IMG/VR virus record: IMGVR_UViG_3300034104_005052 | Span: 1 to 64,000 of that record | DNA: 64,000 nt | Strand: one strand, 5' to 3' | Source: a virus | In this document: piece after piece, positions 1-9,893 of the stretch | Layout: every line of letters begins with the position of its first letter | Numbering within the stretch: the first letter of the stretch is position 1 | Notes under the pieces: model-generated | Told to the model about the DNA's origin: nothing | Database searches by the model: none | The model's input: only the letters and a program-made list of their open reading frames with translations | Translations under genes and position numbers: made by a program

Positions 1-3000
1 GGGGTTATAACTGGTGGAGTGGCAACAGATGTTGTGCGAACGGGAAATGAAATAAGAATAGACAATACTGGTGTAGTGGAGTTCAATGGTATAGTCGGAG
101 GGGCGACTCTTACTGGTGACTCAGGTGCTGTTCAAGGTAAAGGTAACAATAGAATCACAGTTCGTATTGCATCCGATGCATTAACAGGTGTTGCTTCGTT
201 TGATCCTAGTCACTTTACAGTTGGTACTTCAGGGCATGTAAGAAGTAAAGGTGTCATAACAATTAATAATCAGGCACCCGATGCAAATGGTAATTTTGAA
301 GTTGCATCTTCAACAACTACAGTGAATGGTGTCACAGGAATTGGTTTTGGTAATGACATTGGTTTGACTGGAAAGATCAACCTGACTGCTGGTTCAGGAA
401 TTTCAATCAGTCAAAGTTCTAGAACAATAACTTTCAGTAATACGGGTATTACGGGGGTTAGGGCTAAAAGTAATAGTGCTCCTGATGATTTTATTCACAC
501 TGGACTTTTAGTTATAACTGGTGGAAATGCTGTAAGTGTATTGAGTACAAACACAAATCAGATAAGTATTGATCTTAAGTCAGGATACCAAGTCACAGGT
601 GATACAGTAGTTGCAGGATACGGTATTGATGTTGTTTCTAGCAACAACCAAAAGACAATCAACAACAGAGGTGTCACCAGTTTCAATGGATTGACAGGGA
701 ATGTTACTTTAACTGGTGATGGTCAAGCGATTCAAGGTAAAGGTAACAATACGATTACTGCTCGTATTGCAACTACTGCGTTAACTGGTGTTGCTTCATT
801 TGATCCTAGTCACTTTACAGTTGGTAGTACAGGACATGTAAGAAGCAAAGGTGTCATAACTATTAATGGATCCTCACCTGATGTAGATGGTAATTTTACA
901 GTTGCATCTGCTACTGTTGTTACAGGTGATGGTGGTGCAATTCAAGGTAAATCAGATGCTTATATTACTGCTCGTATTGCAACTACTGCGTTAACTGGTG
1001 TTGCTTCATTTGATCCTATATTCTTTGGTATTGGTGCTTCAGGACATGTTCTACTTGCTTCAGGATACCAAGTCACTGGTGATACAGTTGTTGCAGGATA
1101 CGGTATCAATATTGTTTCTAGCAACAACCAAAAGACAATCAACAACAGAGGTGTCACCAGTTTCAATGGTTTGACTGGTAATGTCACTTTAACTGGTGAC
1201 GGTCAAGCGATTCAAGGTAAAGGTAACAATACGATCACAGTTCGTGAAGCAACCAATTCTCTAACTGGTGTTGCTTCATTCAACTCAAATCACTTCAGCG
1301 TAGTAAGTGGTGCAGTAAGTCTTGCTTCAGGAGTCACTGGTGATACAGTTGTTGCAGGATACGGTATTGATGTTGTTGCTGACGGCAAAACAAAGACAAT
1401 CAACAACAGAGGTGTTACTAGTTTCAATGGATTGACAGGGAATGTTACTTTAACTGGTGACTCAGGTGCTGTTCAAGGTAAAGGTAACAATAGAATCACA
1501 GTTCGTATTGCATCCGATGCATTAACTGGTGTTGCTTCATTTGATCCTAGATTCTTTGGTATTGGTGCTTCAGGACATGTTCTACTTGCTTCAGCATACC
1601 AAGTCACTGGTGATACAGTAGTTGCAGGAGACAATATTACAATAACAAGAGATGGTAACTCAGTTACTGTAAATTCAAATTCTGCATCTTCAACAACTAT
1701 AGTAAATGGTGTCACAGGAATTGGTTTTGGTAATGACATTGGTTTGACTGGAAAGATCAACCTGACTGCTGGTTCAGGAATTTCAATTAGTCAAAGTTCT
1801 AACACAATAACTTTCAGGGGTATTACTTCGTTCTACGGTCTAACTGGTCCCACCAGTGGAAATTTCCCAAAAGGAATTTCGGGAGCAGGACAAACTGGTG
1901 ATCGTTTGCTCATCGCCACAGGACCACCAGCAGATCCATTTAGAAATTACATAAGATTTGGAAATGCGTGGTTCCAAACAGGTGTTGTAGGAACTCAATC
2001 GAACAATGTTCGTATTGCATCCGATGCATTAACAGGTGTTGCTTCATTTGATCCTAGATTCTTCGGTATTGGTGCTTCAGGACATGTTCTACTTGCTTCA
2101 GAGTATCAAGTCACAGGTGATACAGTTGTTGCAGGATACGGTATCAATATTGTTTCTAGCAACAACCAAAAGACAATCAACAACAGAGGTGTTACTAGTT
2201 TCAATGGATTGACAGGGAATGTTACTTTAACTGGTGACGGTCAAGCGATTCAAGGTAAAGGTAACAATACGATAACAGTTCGTGAAGCGTCAACATCAGT
2301 TACAGGTGTTGCTTCATTCAACTCAAGTCACTTCAGCGTATCAAATGGTGCAGTAAGTCTTAAGTCAGAGTATCAAGTCACTGGTGATACAGTAGTTGCA
2401 GGATACGGTATCAATATTGTTGCTAGTAACAACCAAAAGACAATCAACAACAGAGGTGTCACCAGTTTCAATGGATTGACAGGGAATGTCACTTTAACTG
2501 GTGATGGTCAAGCAGTTCAAGGTAAACTTAATAATACGATAACAGTTCGTGAAGCGTCAACATCGGTCACAGGTGTTGCTTCATTCAACTCAAATCACTT
2601 CAGCGTATCAAATGGTGCAGTAAGTCTTAAGTCAGAGTATCAAGTCACTGGTGATACAGTTGTTGCGGGATACGGTATTGATGTTGTTGCTAGCAACAAC
2701 CAAAAGACAATCAACAACAGAGGTGTTACTAGTTTCAATGGTCTTACTGGTAATGTCACTTTAACTGGCGACTCAGGTGCTGTTCAAGGTAAAGGCAACA
2801 ATAGAATCACAGTTCGTATTGCATCCGATGCATTAACAGGTGTTGCTTCGTTTGATCCTAGTCACTTTGCAGTTGGTAGTACAGGACATGTAAGAAGTAA
2901 GGGTGTCATAACAATTAATAATCAGGCACCCGATGCAAATGGTGATTTTACAGTTGCATCTGCTACTGTTGTTACAGGTGATGGTGGTGCAATTCAAGGA

Positions 3001-6000
3001 AAATCGGACGCTTATATTACTGCTCGTATTGCATCCGGTACATTAACTGGTGTTGCTTCATTTGATCCTATATTCTTTGGTATTGGTGCTTCAGGACATG
3101 TTCTACTTGCTTCAGGATACCAAGTCACAGGTGATACAGTAGTTGCAGGATACGGTATCAATATTGTTGCTAGTAACAACCAAAAGACAATCAACAATAC
3201 GGGTGTCACTAGTTTCAATGGATTGACGGGGAATGTTACTTTAACTGGTGACTCAGGTGCAGTTCAAGGTAAAGGTAACAGTAGAATCACAGTTCGTCAA
3301 GCAACTAATTCTCTAACAGGTGTCGCTTCATTCAACTCAAGTTACTTCAGCGTATCAAATGGTGCAGTAAGTCTTTCAGGACCATTTCAAACTCCTGTAT
3401 TTGCAAATAGTACATCGGGATCGATTGAATCTTTATCTGTCCATTCAGGAAAAGCATTCATATCAACTCCAATCAGAACAAACTTGATCAAGCACAGTCA
3501 AGATTATGTTAGTGGGGTTTGGAATGTGTATTCGTCTGCTGTTGCTTCAAGTTTAGGTAATACAACTAATGGTTGGCCTAATGGTTCAACAGGTGGAATT
3601 CAAATTGCTTTTTCTGCTGTACCCAACGCCAACAACGGAATCTATCAAGTAATTCCAGATGTTGAAAATAATCAAGACTATACAGTTTCATGTTGGGCTA
3701 GATCAGATACAGGAGAAGGCAAAGCAAGATTTAGTTATTATGATGGCTCTACAAGTTATTTCTCTTCTGATTTCTTACTAAGCACCACTCCACAAAGAGT
3801 TTCATTTACATTTAGAACTAAATCAAGCGATGTTGGTTCAAATGTTGCTTTTGGTAATGGATCGGGTAATAGTGTAGGTACTGTTTACGCTTGGGGATTC
3901 CAACTTGAAAAGGGATCTGTTGCCACAAGTCCAATTCATAATGATACAGGATTATCAAAGAGTTCTGTTGCTGAAATAATTGCTATAGGTGATACTGCTC
4001 GTATTGCATCCGGTACATTAACTGGTGTTGCTTCATTTGATCCTATATTCTTTGGTATTGGTGCTTCAGGACATGTTCTACTTGCTTCAGGATACCAAGT
4101 CACAGGTGATACAGTAGTTGCAGGATACGGTATCAATATTGTTGCTAGTAACAACCAAAAGACAATCAACAACAGAGGTGTTACTAGTTTCAATGGTCTT
4201 ACTGGTAATGTCACTTTAACTGGTGACTCAGGTGCTGTTCAAGGTAAAGGCAACAATACGATTACTGCTCGTATTGCATCCGGTACATTAACTGGTGTTG
4301 CTTCATTTGATCCTATATTCTTTGGTATTGGTGCTTCAGGACATGTTTTACTTGCATCGGGATACCAAGTCACAGGTGATACAGTAGTTGCAGGATACGG
4401 TATCAATATTGTTGCTAGTAACAACCAAAAGACAATCAACAATACGGGTGTCACTAGTTTCAATGGTCTTACTGGTAGTGTCACTCTAACTGGTGATGGT
4501 GGTGTTATCATAGGTAAAGGTAACAATACGATTACTGCTCGTATTGCATCCGGTACATTAACAGGTGTTGCTTCGTTTGATCCTAGTCACTTTACAGTTG
4601 GTACTTCGGGACATGTAAGAAGTAAGGGTGTCATAACAATTAATAATCAGGCACCCGATGCAAATGGTAATTTTACAGTTGCATCTGCTACTGTTGTTAC
4701 AGGTGATGGTGGTGCAATTCAAGGAAAATCGGACGCTTATATTACAGCAAGAGTTGCAACAGAAAGTGTTACTGGAGTTGCATCTTTCAACAACAATTAT
4801 TTTACAGTTTCTGCTGGTGGTAGTGTTTCGATCATTGACCCTAAAATAAGTTTTGTGGATTCCGCTGGCCTAAGCACAGATATATACACTCTCGGTATTG
4901 GTGGTAATTACAGATCCATTAAGTTAAACGGTATCGATGGTGTTTCTGTTAAACTGGTGGAGGGCACACCAAATCCAATCAACGAATACACATTCAGAAA
5001 TACGGGTGTCACCAGTTTCAATGGTTTGACTGGTAATGTCACTTTAACTGGTGACGGTCAAGCGATTCAAGGTAAACTTAATAATACGATCACAGTTCGT
5101 GAAGCGTCAACATCGGTCACAGGTGTTGCTTCATTTAACTCAAGTCACTTCAGCGTATTAAATGGTGCAGTAAGTCTTAAGTCAGGAGTCACAGGCGATA
5201 CCGTAGTTGCAGGATACGGTATTGATGTTGTTGCTAGCAACAACCAAAAGACAATCAACAACAGAGGTGTTACTAGTTTCAATGGATTGACTGGTAATGT
5301 TACTTTAACTGGTGACGGTCAAGCGATTCAAGGTAAACTTAATAATACGATCACTGCTCGTATTGCATCCCATACATTAACAGGTGTTGCTTCGTTTGAT
5401 CCTAGTCACTTTGCAGTTGGTACTTCAGGGCATGTAAGAAGTAAAGGTGTCATAACAATTAATAATCAGGCACCCGATGCAAATGGTGATTTTACAGTTG
5501 CATCTTCAACAACTACAGTGAATGGTGTTACGGGAATTGGTTTTGGTAATGATATTGGTTTGACTGGAAAGATCAACCTGACTGCTGGTTCCAATTCAGG
5601 AATCTCAATCACTGGTGGCATAAATGACATTGGTGGTACTAATGTTCGTCAAGTAACTATTACAAACACAGGTATCACGGGGATTAGGTTTCTAACTGTA
5701 TTTGATGGAAACGATTCATATAAAACTGGTGCCATCACAATAACAGGATCTCAATACATATCGGTATCTTCCAATGATGGTACAACTATCGCAATAGTTA
5801 ATCAAGGTGTGTCCACACTTAACGGTCTCGTGGGTGCAAGAACTCTTACTGGCGACTCAGGTGCAGTTCAAGGTAGAGGCAACACTAGAATCACAGTTCG
5901 TGAAGCAACCGATTCTCTAACAGGTGTTGCTTCATTCAACTCAAATCACTTCAGCGTATTAAATGGTGCAGTAAGTCTTAAGTCAGGAGTCACTGGTGAT

Positions 6001-6990
6001 ACAGTTGTTGCAGGATACGGTATTGATGTTGTTGCTAGCAACAACCAAAAGACAATCAATAATAAAGGTGTTACTAGTTTCAATGGTCTTACAGGGAATG
6101 TTACTTTAACTGGTGATGGTCAGGCTATTCAAGGTAAACTTAATAATACGATAACCGCAAGAGTTCCAAATGATTGCGGAATTACCGGTGTCGTTGGTAT
6201 TAAATGCAGTAGTGGACTTGGTATCAATTCAGATGGTCTTATCTATCTTGACAGCGGGAGTCCTTGTATATCCTGCTTTGGTCTAGATGAATCTTTGTGT
6301 TTAGGACCAGATTGTGAATGGTGTGGAACTGAAAATCAATGCATTTGCCTAGGCCAATCTTGTGATGATATTATTGTTGGTCCTGGCCTGTTTCGAGCAA
6401 CAAATTCCGGTATGGGAGCATCTGCCAATTCAGATGGATCTTTGGCATATTTGTATTTGGATGTCAATAACCTTGCGACAATGGGTTCTACGATTGAATC
6501 AACAGATTCAGTTTTATTCTTCGATGCTAGTGAACCGGGTTTAATCAAAACCAAAAAGGCAAATGTTAGCAAGTTGATTTTGGATAATGACAACTTGTTT
6601 GAAAGTAAAACTCCAAGTCAACTCACAAGAAACACAAAATCATCAACAATAGAATTCTCTGTGGTTCTTGGTTCAATTGCACCCAATCAACAAGGATTGG
6701 TCAAGGGGGCTAGCGCACACGAATATATTGCACAAAACACGGTCAGATCCTTAAATGGAATGACAGGTGATCTTGAGTTCATGATTAATGGATGCACAGG
6801 TAGTGGAAGCGGAAAAATAACAATAACAGGAACTCAAAATGAAGTTAATGTTTCGACATCCTGTCCAACAATAGTCATAGGTCTTCCCGATAATGTAATG
6901 ATTCCTTATATTAGTGTTTCAGGAGCAACATTCACCGAAACCGTAAGTGCAAGTCTGTTTATTGGAAGTATCGTTGGAGGAACCTTCTAA
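1..6990 (+). CDS. Giant modular tail fibre / adhesin, 5'-truncated
   Basis: The frame is open from base 1 and the text before the first possible start (GTG at 19) still matches an internal motif (VITGG, seen again near residue 175), so the gene begins outside the window. More than 2,320 residues are visible. Most of the chain is a mosaic of short glycine-, threonine- and valine-rich modules: about 12 near-identical copies of TSFNGLTGNVTLTGD, about 12 of VTGDTVVAGYGI, and variants of LTGVASFDPSHF and GHVRSKGVITINNQAPD. Around residues 1120-1310 there is a single-copy, non-repetitive domain that looks like a phage carbohydrate-binding (CBM-like) module, with RTNLIKHSQD at its start and WGFQLEKG near its end. 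Residues 2055-2115 are cysteine-rich. No signal peptide or enzyme motif was seen. It is followed by two further adhesin-like genes. Role as a virion-attached fibre is inferred from composition and neighbours. Confidence 0.75.
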   Translation, partial: GVITGGVATDVVRTGNEIRIDNTGVVEFNGIVGGATLTGDSGAVQGKGNNRITVRIASDALTGVASFDPSHFTVGTSGHVRSKGVITINNQAPDANGNFEVASSTTTVNGVTGIGFGNDIGLTGKINLTAGSGISISQSSRTITFSNTGITGVRAKSNSAPDDFIHTGLLVITGGNAVSVLSTNTNQISIDLKSGYQVTGDTVVAGYGIDVVSSNNQKTINNRGVTSFNGLTGNVTLTGDGQAIQGKGNNTITARIATTALTGVASFDPSHFTVGSTGHVRSKGVITINGSSPDVDGNFTVASATVVTGDGGAIQGKSDAYITARIATTALTGVASFDPIFFGIGASGHVLLASGYQVTGDTVVAGYGINIVSSNNQKTINNRGVTSFNGLTGNVTLTGDGQAIQGKGNNTITVREATNSLTGVASFNSNHFSVVSGAVSLASGVTGDTVVAGYGIDVVADGKTKTINNRGVTSFNGLTGNVTLTGDSGAVQGKGNNRITVRIASDALTGVASFDPRFFGIGASGHVLLASAYQVTGDTVVAGDNITITRDGNSVTVNSNSASSTTIVNGVTGIGFGNDIGLTGKINLTAGSGISISQSSNTITFRGITSFYGLTGPTSGNFPKGISGAGQTGDRLLIATGPPADPFRNYIRFGNAWFQTGVVGTQSNNVRIASDALTGVASFDPRFFGIGASGHVLLASEYQVTGDTVVAGYGINIVSSNNQKTINNRGVTSFNGLTGNVTLTGDGQAIQGKGNNTITVREASTSVTGVASFNSSHFSVSNGAVSLKSEYQVTGDTVVAGYGINIVASNNQKTINNRGVTSFNGLTGNVTLTGDGQAVQGKLNNTITVREASTSVTGVASFNSNHFSVSNGAVSLKSEYQVTGDTVVAGYGIDVVASNNQKTINNRGVTSFNGLTGNVTLTGDSGAVQGKGNNRITVRIASDALTGVASFDPSHFAVGSTGHVRSKGVITINNQAPDANGDFTVASATVVTGDGGAIQGKSDAYITARIASGTLTGVASFDPIFFGIGASGHVLLASGYQVTGDTVVAGYGINIVASNNQKTINNTGVTSFNGLTGNVTLTGDSGAVQGKGNSRITVRQATNSLTGVASFNSSYFSVSNGAVSLSGPFQTPVFANSTSGSIESLSVHSGKAFISTPIRTNLIKHSQDYVSGVWNVYSSAVASSLGNTTNGWPNGSTGGIQIAFSAVPNANNGIYQVIPDVENNQDYTVSCWARSDTGEGKARFSYYDGSTSYFSSDFLLSTTPQRVSFTFRTKSSDVGSNVAFGNGSGNSVGTVYAWGFQLEKGSVATSPIHNDTGLSKSSVAEIIAIGDTARIASGTLTGVASFDPIFFGIGASGHVLLASGYQVTGDTVVAGYGINIVASNNQKTINNRGVTSFNGLTGNVTLTGDSGAVQGKGNNTITARIASGTLTGVASFDPIFFGIGASGHVLLASGYQVTGDTVVAGYGINIVASNNQKTINNTGVTSFNGLTGSVTLTGDGGVIIGKGNNTITARIASGTLTGVASFDPSHFTVGTSGHVRSKGVITINNQAPDANGNFTVASATVVTGDGGAIQGKSDAYITARVATESVTGVASFNNNYFTVSAGGSVSIIDPKISFVDSAGLSTDIYTLGIGGNYRSIKLNGIDGVSVKLVEGTPNPINEYTFRNTGVTSFNGLTGNVTLTGDGQAIQGKLNNTITVREASTSVTGVASFNSSHFSVLNGAVSLKSGVTGDTVVAGYGIDVVASNNQKTINNRGVTSFNGLTGNVTLTGDGQAIQGKLNNTITARIASHTLTGVASFDPSHFAVGTSGHVRSKGVITINNQAPDANGDFTVASSTTTVNGVTGIGFGNDIGLTGKINLTAGSNSGISITGGINDIGGTNVRQVTITNTGITGIRFLTVFDGNDSYKTGAITITGSQYISVSSNDGTTIAIVNQGVSTLNGLVGARTLTGDSGAVQGRGNTRITVREATDSLTGVASFNSNHFSVLNGAVSLKSGVTGDTVVAGYGIDVVASNNQKTINNKGVTSFNGLTGNVTLTGDGQAIQGKLNNTITARVPNDCGITGVVGIKCSSGLGINSDGLIYLDSGSPCISCFGLDESLCLGPDCEWCGTENQCICLGQSCDDIIVGPGLFRATNSGMGASANSDGSLAYLYLDVNNLATMGSTIESTDSVLFFDASEPGLIKTKKANVSKLILDNDNLFESKTPSQLTRNTKSSTIEFSVVLGSIAPNQQGLVKGASAHEYIAQNTVRSLNGMTGDLEFMINGCTGSGSGKITITGTQNEVNVSTSCPTIVIGLPDNVMIPYISVSGATFTETVSASLFIGSIVGGTF
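75..6160 (+). repeat. Interspersed near-identical coding repeats
   Basis: The DNA encoding the fibre modules is repeated almost base for base, for example ggatacggtatcaatattgt and ccaaaagacaatcaacaaca recur many times with only scattered synonymous changes. Copies are arranged in changing order rather than as one fixed tandem unit, as expected from repeated recombination or gene conversion among modules. Confidence 0.9.
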
Positions 6991-6993
6991 ATA
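6987..6993 (+). promoter_or_regulatory. Putative late promoter motif CTAAATA
   Basis: CTAAATA overlaps the TAA stop of the giant fibre gene and lies 10 nt before the ATG at 7004. It matches the motif found ahead of many other genes here and is close to the T4 late promoter consensus TATAAATA. Confidence 0.5.
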
Positions 6994-7003
6994 GGTATAG
7001 ACT

Positions 7004-8392
7004 ATGTCAAAACAAAGCACAATTCAACATTATTTCTCACTCACTCCCGCAGGCGTACCCGCAGGCGCAGGAATGACTTATGGAGAAATTGCCATCAATG
7101 TGGCAGATGAAAAACTATTCATTGAAAATCTAAATGGTGATGTGATTTCCTTATCACAGACCAAAGATCTCTCGGGTGCATTTGCTCACTCAGATCAAGT
7201 CGTGACTTCTGTGAATGGTGTTACTGGTGCCATTACAAATGTTGCCGTTACCAACACAGAACAAACTTTCACGGGATTGCAAACATTTGCAAATGGAATT
7301 TCAGGAGCAGGAGCAACATTTGCAAGTGATATAACGATCCACGGAATTCGTGTTGGAAAGGGAGCAGCAGGAGATCTCAATAGTATAGTGGTTGGAATGT
7401 CTGCATGTCCGGCAGGAACATTCAATGTTGCCATAGGTAGAGAGGCAATGCGTGATTCTGTTAGTGCAATCAATAATGTTGCAATAGGATATCATGCAGC
7501 GAGAGATATTCAAGGAGGAATCAATAATGTTGCTATAGGAGCAAACGCACTAGATGAAAATGAAAATGGCTCTGTTAATGTTGCCATAGGTTCTCTTGCG
7601 CTTTCTGAATCTACAAACAGCAATCAGAATACTGCAATAGGATCATCTTCTCTACAAAACACTACCACTGGATTTAGAAATGTAGCAATTGGTTATCTGG
7701 CTTTAGAAAAGAATACTTCCGGTGTAGCGAATGTTGCAATCGGCCACGCAGCAGGAGCATATCGTGGCGATTTAGATTTTCTTTTTCCAAACGATTTAGA
7801 CAACGAAGACAACAATGTAGGCCCGTTCAACAGAACAACAGGTACTGGCGGAATTTATATTGGCCAGTGGTCAAGAGCATCTGCCAATGGTAATGTAAAT
7901 GAAATTGTGATAGGCACAAATGCTCTGGGTCTTGGATCAAATACAGCAGTCATCGGTGCAACCGCACAAGTTTCCGCAACTATTTACGGAACATTAAATT
8001 TACCCGGTGGTTTAAGTTCATCATCCAATTCTACACTTTCAGGCGTTAGAATTGTAAATGAGGGGATTTATTGGAATGGATCGCAGAGAACTGTTGGGGT
8101 CAGTTTCCTCAACGGCCAAGTTCAAACGCTAACTGGAATTGGTTCGGGCGCAACAGGAATGACTGCAATTTATTTTGTAGATGCGCCTTCGACTGGTGCG
8201 GCATCTGTAACGGTGATCATCACAAACGGTGGGCAAATGACAGGCAATCAAGACTTTTGGAGTTCGAAGATTGAATGGCCTGGTGGCGTGAAGCCATCAC
8301 TATCTTTAGGGGGAGTTGATGTTGTGTCATTCCTAACTGTCGATGGTGGAACAAACATATATGGATTCCTTGGTGGATTGAACTTCTTATGA
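7004..8392 (+). CDS. YadA-head-like tail fibre protein
   Basis: The 462-residue product begins with a segment common in phage fibres (AGMTYGEIAINVADEKLF) that probably anchors it to the virion. Residues about 125-270 contain at least six NVAIG-type repeats (NVAIGREAM, NVAIGYHAA, NVAIGANAL, NVAIGSLAL), the left-handed beta-roll repeat of trimeric autotransporter heads that also occurs in phage fibre and endosialidase-chaperone proteins. The C-terminal 110 residues have no recognised motif; no autocleaving chaperone domain was seen. It overlaps the next gene by 4 nt (ATGA), so the two are translationally coupled. Role as a trimeric receptor-binding fibre is inferred. Confidence 0.75.
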   Translation: MSKQSTIQHYFSLTPAGVPAGAGMTYGEIAINVADEKLFIENLNGDVISLSQTKDLSGAFAHSDQVVTSVNGVTGAITNVAVTNTEQTFTGLQTFANGISGAGATFASDITIHGIRVGKGAAGDLNSIVVGMSACPAGTFNVAIGREAMRDSVSAINNVAIGYHAARDIQGGINNVAIGANALDENENGSVNVAIGSLALSESTNSNQNTAIGSSSLQNTTTGFRNVAIGYLALEKNTSGVANVAIGHAAGAYRGDLDFLFPNDLDNEDNNVGPFNRTTGTGGIYIGQWSRASANGNVNEIVIGTNALGLGSNTAVIGATAQVSATIYGTLNLPGGLSSSSNSTLSGVRIVNEGIYWNGSQRTVGVSFLNGQVQTLTGIGSGATGMTAIYFVDAPSTGAASVTVIITNGGQMTGNQDFWSSKIEWPGGVKPSLSLGGVDVVSFLTVDGGTNIYGFLGGLNFL

Positions 8393-9270
8393 TTGGCGTT
8401 GTAAGAGCAGCATCAACTTCAAAAACAATATACAACTACCAACTCATATCCGAAACACAATTCGGGGCGAGTGCGGGGGCGCAATCATATTCTATTCCCG
8501 CAGGAACTATTTACATTGACATAGAAATGTTTGGTGGCGGTGGCGGCGGTGGAGCGGCAAACTCTTTCACCTTTAATAGAAATACATGGTACAGTGGGGC
8601 AGGCGGTGGTGCTGGAGGTGGTTATGTGAGAGCAAAATATTTTGGTGATGCGGACGGGAAAGATGAGGTGGTTGGTGCTATAACAGGAAATATGCAGGCT
8701 GGAGATACAATACACTTTACTGTTGGTGCGGCTGGTGCAGGAGCCGCTGCAAACGGTGGTTGGGGTGCAAGTGGTGGAGCAACTTACTTACAGTCTCACC
8801 AAAGAAGTGGGACAACAATACTAACATTTGCTGGATTAACTGCATCTGGTGGAGGTGGCGGTCAAGGTGGAAGAGTTGATGGTGGTAGAGCCATTGGAGG
8901 TGCAACTGCTCAATCTGTATCATCTCTTAGCATATATTTTATAGATGGAAGTGCATCAAGATCTGGTGTCGTTGGTGGATTGACATCAACATCAGGAAGT
9001 TTTGGTGGCACTGGATCATCAGGAGCAGTCTCTGGAATAACATCAAGTATTTCTTCATATCAGAATGGCGGTTCGGGCGGCAATTTTGTGACGAACCAAC
9101 AACCTAGAAATGGCACATCAACAATTGATCAGAGACAGTTTCCATACCTATACACCGGTGTTGCTGGTGGTGGCGGTGGGGGTGGTTATAACGAAGCAGG
9201 AACTGGTCTTACTGCTAGACAAGGTGCAACAGGTGGAATTGGTGCAGTTGTAATCAGGGCATATGGATGA
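8389..9270 (+). CDS. Glycine-rich tail fibre / adhesin protein
   Basis: The 293-residue product has the signature of phage glycine-rich fibre domains: a hydrophobic strand (SYSIPAGTIYIDIEMFG) followed by a polyglycine stretch and many GGxGG turns through to the C-terminus, ending GGIGAVVIRAYG. Such domains form polyglycine sandwich tips in some phage adhesins. No enzyme motif or membrane segment was seen. The ATG overlaps the stop of the preceding fibre gene, and its own stop overlaps the next start, so it is in one operon with both. Receptor binding at a fibre tip is the likely role. Confidence 0.7.
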   Translation: MIGVVRAASTSKTIYNYQLISETQFGASAGAQSYSIPAGTIYIDIEMFGGGGGGGAANSFTFNRNTWYSGAGGGAGGGYVRAKYFGDADGKDEVVGAITGNMQAGDTIHFTVGAAGAGAAANGGWGASGGATYLQSHQRSGTTILTFAGLTASGGGGGQGGRVDGGRAIGGATAQSVSSLSIYFIDGSASRSGVVGGLTSTSGSFGGTGSSGAVSGITSSISSYQNGGSGGNFVTNQQPRNGTSTIDQRQFPYLYTGVAGGGGGGGYNEAGTGLTARQGATGGIGAVVIRAYG

Positions 9271-9839
9271 CAAGAATTAAAGTAAATATTCCTGAGGGTA
9301 AGATTGGAGAGTGGTCTATCAAAAAATTTACGGGAGACCACACTACAATCTACAATCAAGCACATAATCAAGAAACAACTAGATTATATCATAATGATAA
9401 TGAAGTATATGATGAATATACATTTCTCATTCATGATGTCTATGGACCAATTATGCAAGACACTATGTCCGAGTACCGTGAACATGAGCCTCTTTGGGGT
9501 GGTGCGACAGGAGATGTTCTTATAGCGGGTCTAGGAATTGGATTTGTCAATCAAAAATTAATAGACAATCCAAATGTAACATCAATAACTATAGTAGAAA
9601 AAAACAAAGATGTGATTGATTTAGTTTGGCCGTATTGTCCTAAAAATCAATCATTTACTTTAGTTCATGCTGATATAGAAACATGGACTCCACCGCAAAG
9701 ATCACATTGGAACTATGCTTGGTTTGATTCTTGGGGAGGCGATAATCAAATGAATTTAACAGATTATCAACAGTTTATCACCAACAAATATCAACCCTAT
9801 TGTGATACCATTGGTGTTTGGAATCCAATACTTTTTTGA
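9267..9839 (+). CDS. SAM-dependent methyltransferase-like (spermidine synthase-like) protein
   Basis: The 190-residue product contains a Rossmann-fold SAM-binding core: motif I at residues 83-92 (DVLIAGLGIG), an acidic residue ending strand 2 (TIVEKN, Glu111) and a post-motif segment around residues 130-155 (LVHADIETW). The layout is like the catalytic half of spermidine synthases and related methyltransferases. The N-terminal 70 residues resemble the beta-rich lead-in of that group. The substrate cannot be told. The gene overlaps the glycine-rich fibre gene by 4 nt, so it is made with the adhesins; modification of a virion or host component is one possibility, polyamine chemistry another. 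Confidence 0.6.
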   Translation: MTRIKVNIPEGKIGEWSIKKFTGDHTTIYNQAHNQETTRLYHNDNEVYDEYTFLIHDVYGPIMQDTMSEYREHEPLWGGATGDVLIAGLGIGFVNQKLIDNPNVTSITIVEKNKDVIDLVWPYCPKNQSFTLVHADIETWTPPQRSHWNYAWFDSWGGDNQMNLTDYQQFITNKYQPYCDTIGVWNPILF

Positions 9840-9854
9840 TCTTTTGAATAGTCC

Positions 9855-9883
9855 TTGCTATTAGCACAATGGTGCTGTATCAT
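9855..9883 (+). promoter_or_regulatory. Candidate sigma70-like promoter for the RNR gene
   Basis: TTGCTA, a 17 nt spacer and TATCAT lie upstream of the reductase. The spacer holds a small inverted repeat, AGCAC-AATG-GTGCT (9863-9876), which could be an operator. The -35 match is only moderate. Confidence 0.35.
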
Positions 9884-9886
9884 GGT

Positions 9887-9893
9887 CTAAATA
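9887..9893 (+). promoter_or_regulatory. Putative late promoter motif CTAAATA
   Basis: CTAAATA lies 24 nt before the reductase ATG, with a Shine-Dalgarno sequence (AAGGAG) in between, and directly after the candidate sigma70-like -10 box. The gene may therefore have tandem promoters. Confidence 0.45.

Noticed and set aside
960-4526. Several open frames on the - strand inside the giant fibre gene
   Set aside because: They repeat because the coding strand repeats, share no known domain and lack ribosome sites; they are shadows.
1-6160. CRISPR or tandem non-coding repeat array
   Set aside because: The repeats are in one continuous coding frame, without fixed-length repeat and spacer structure.
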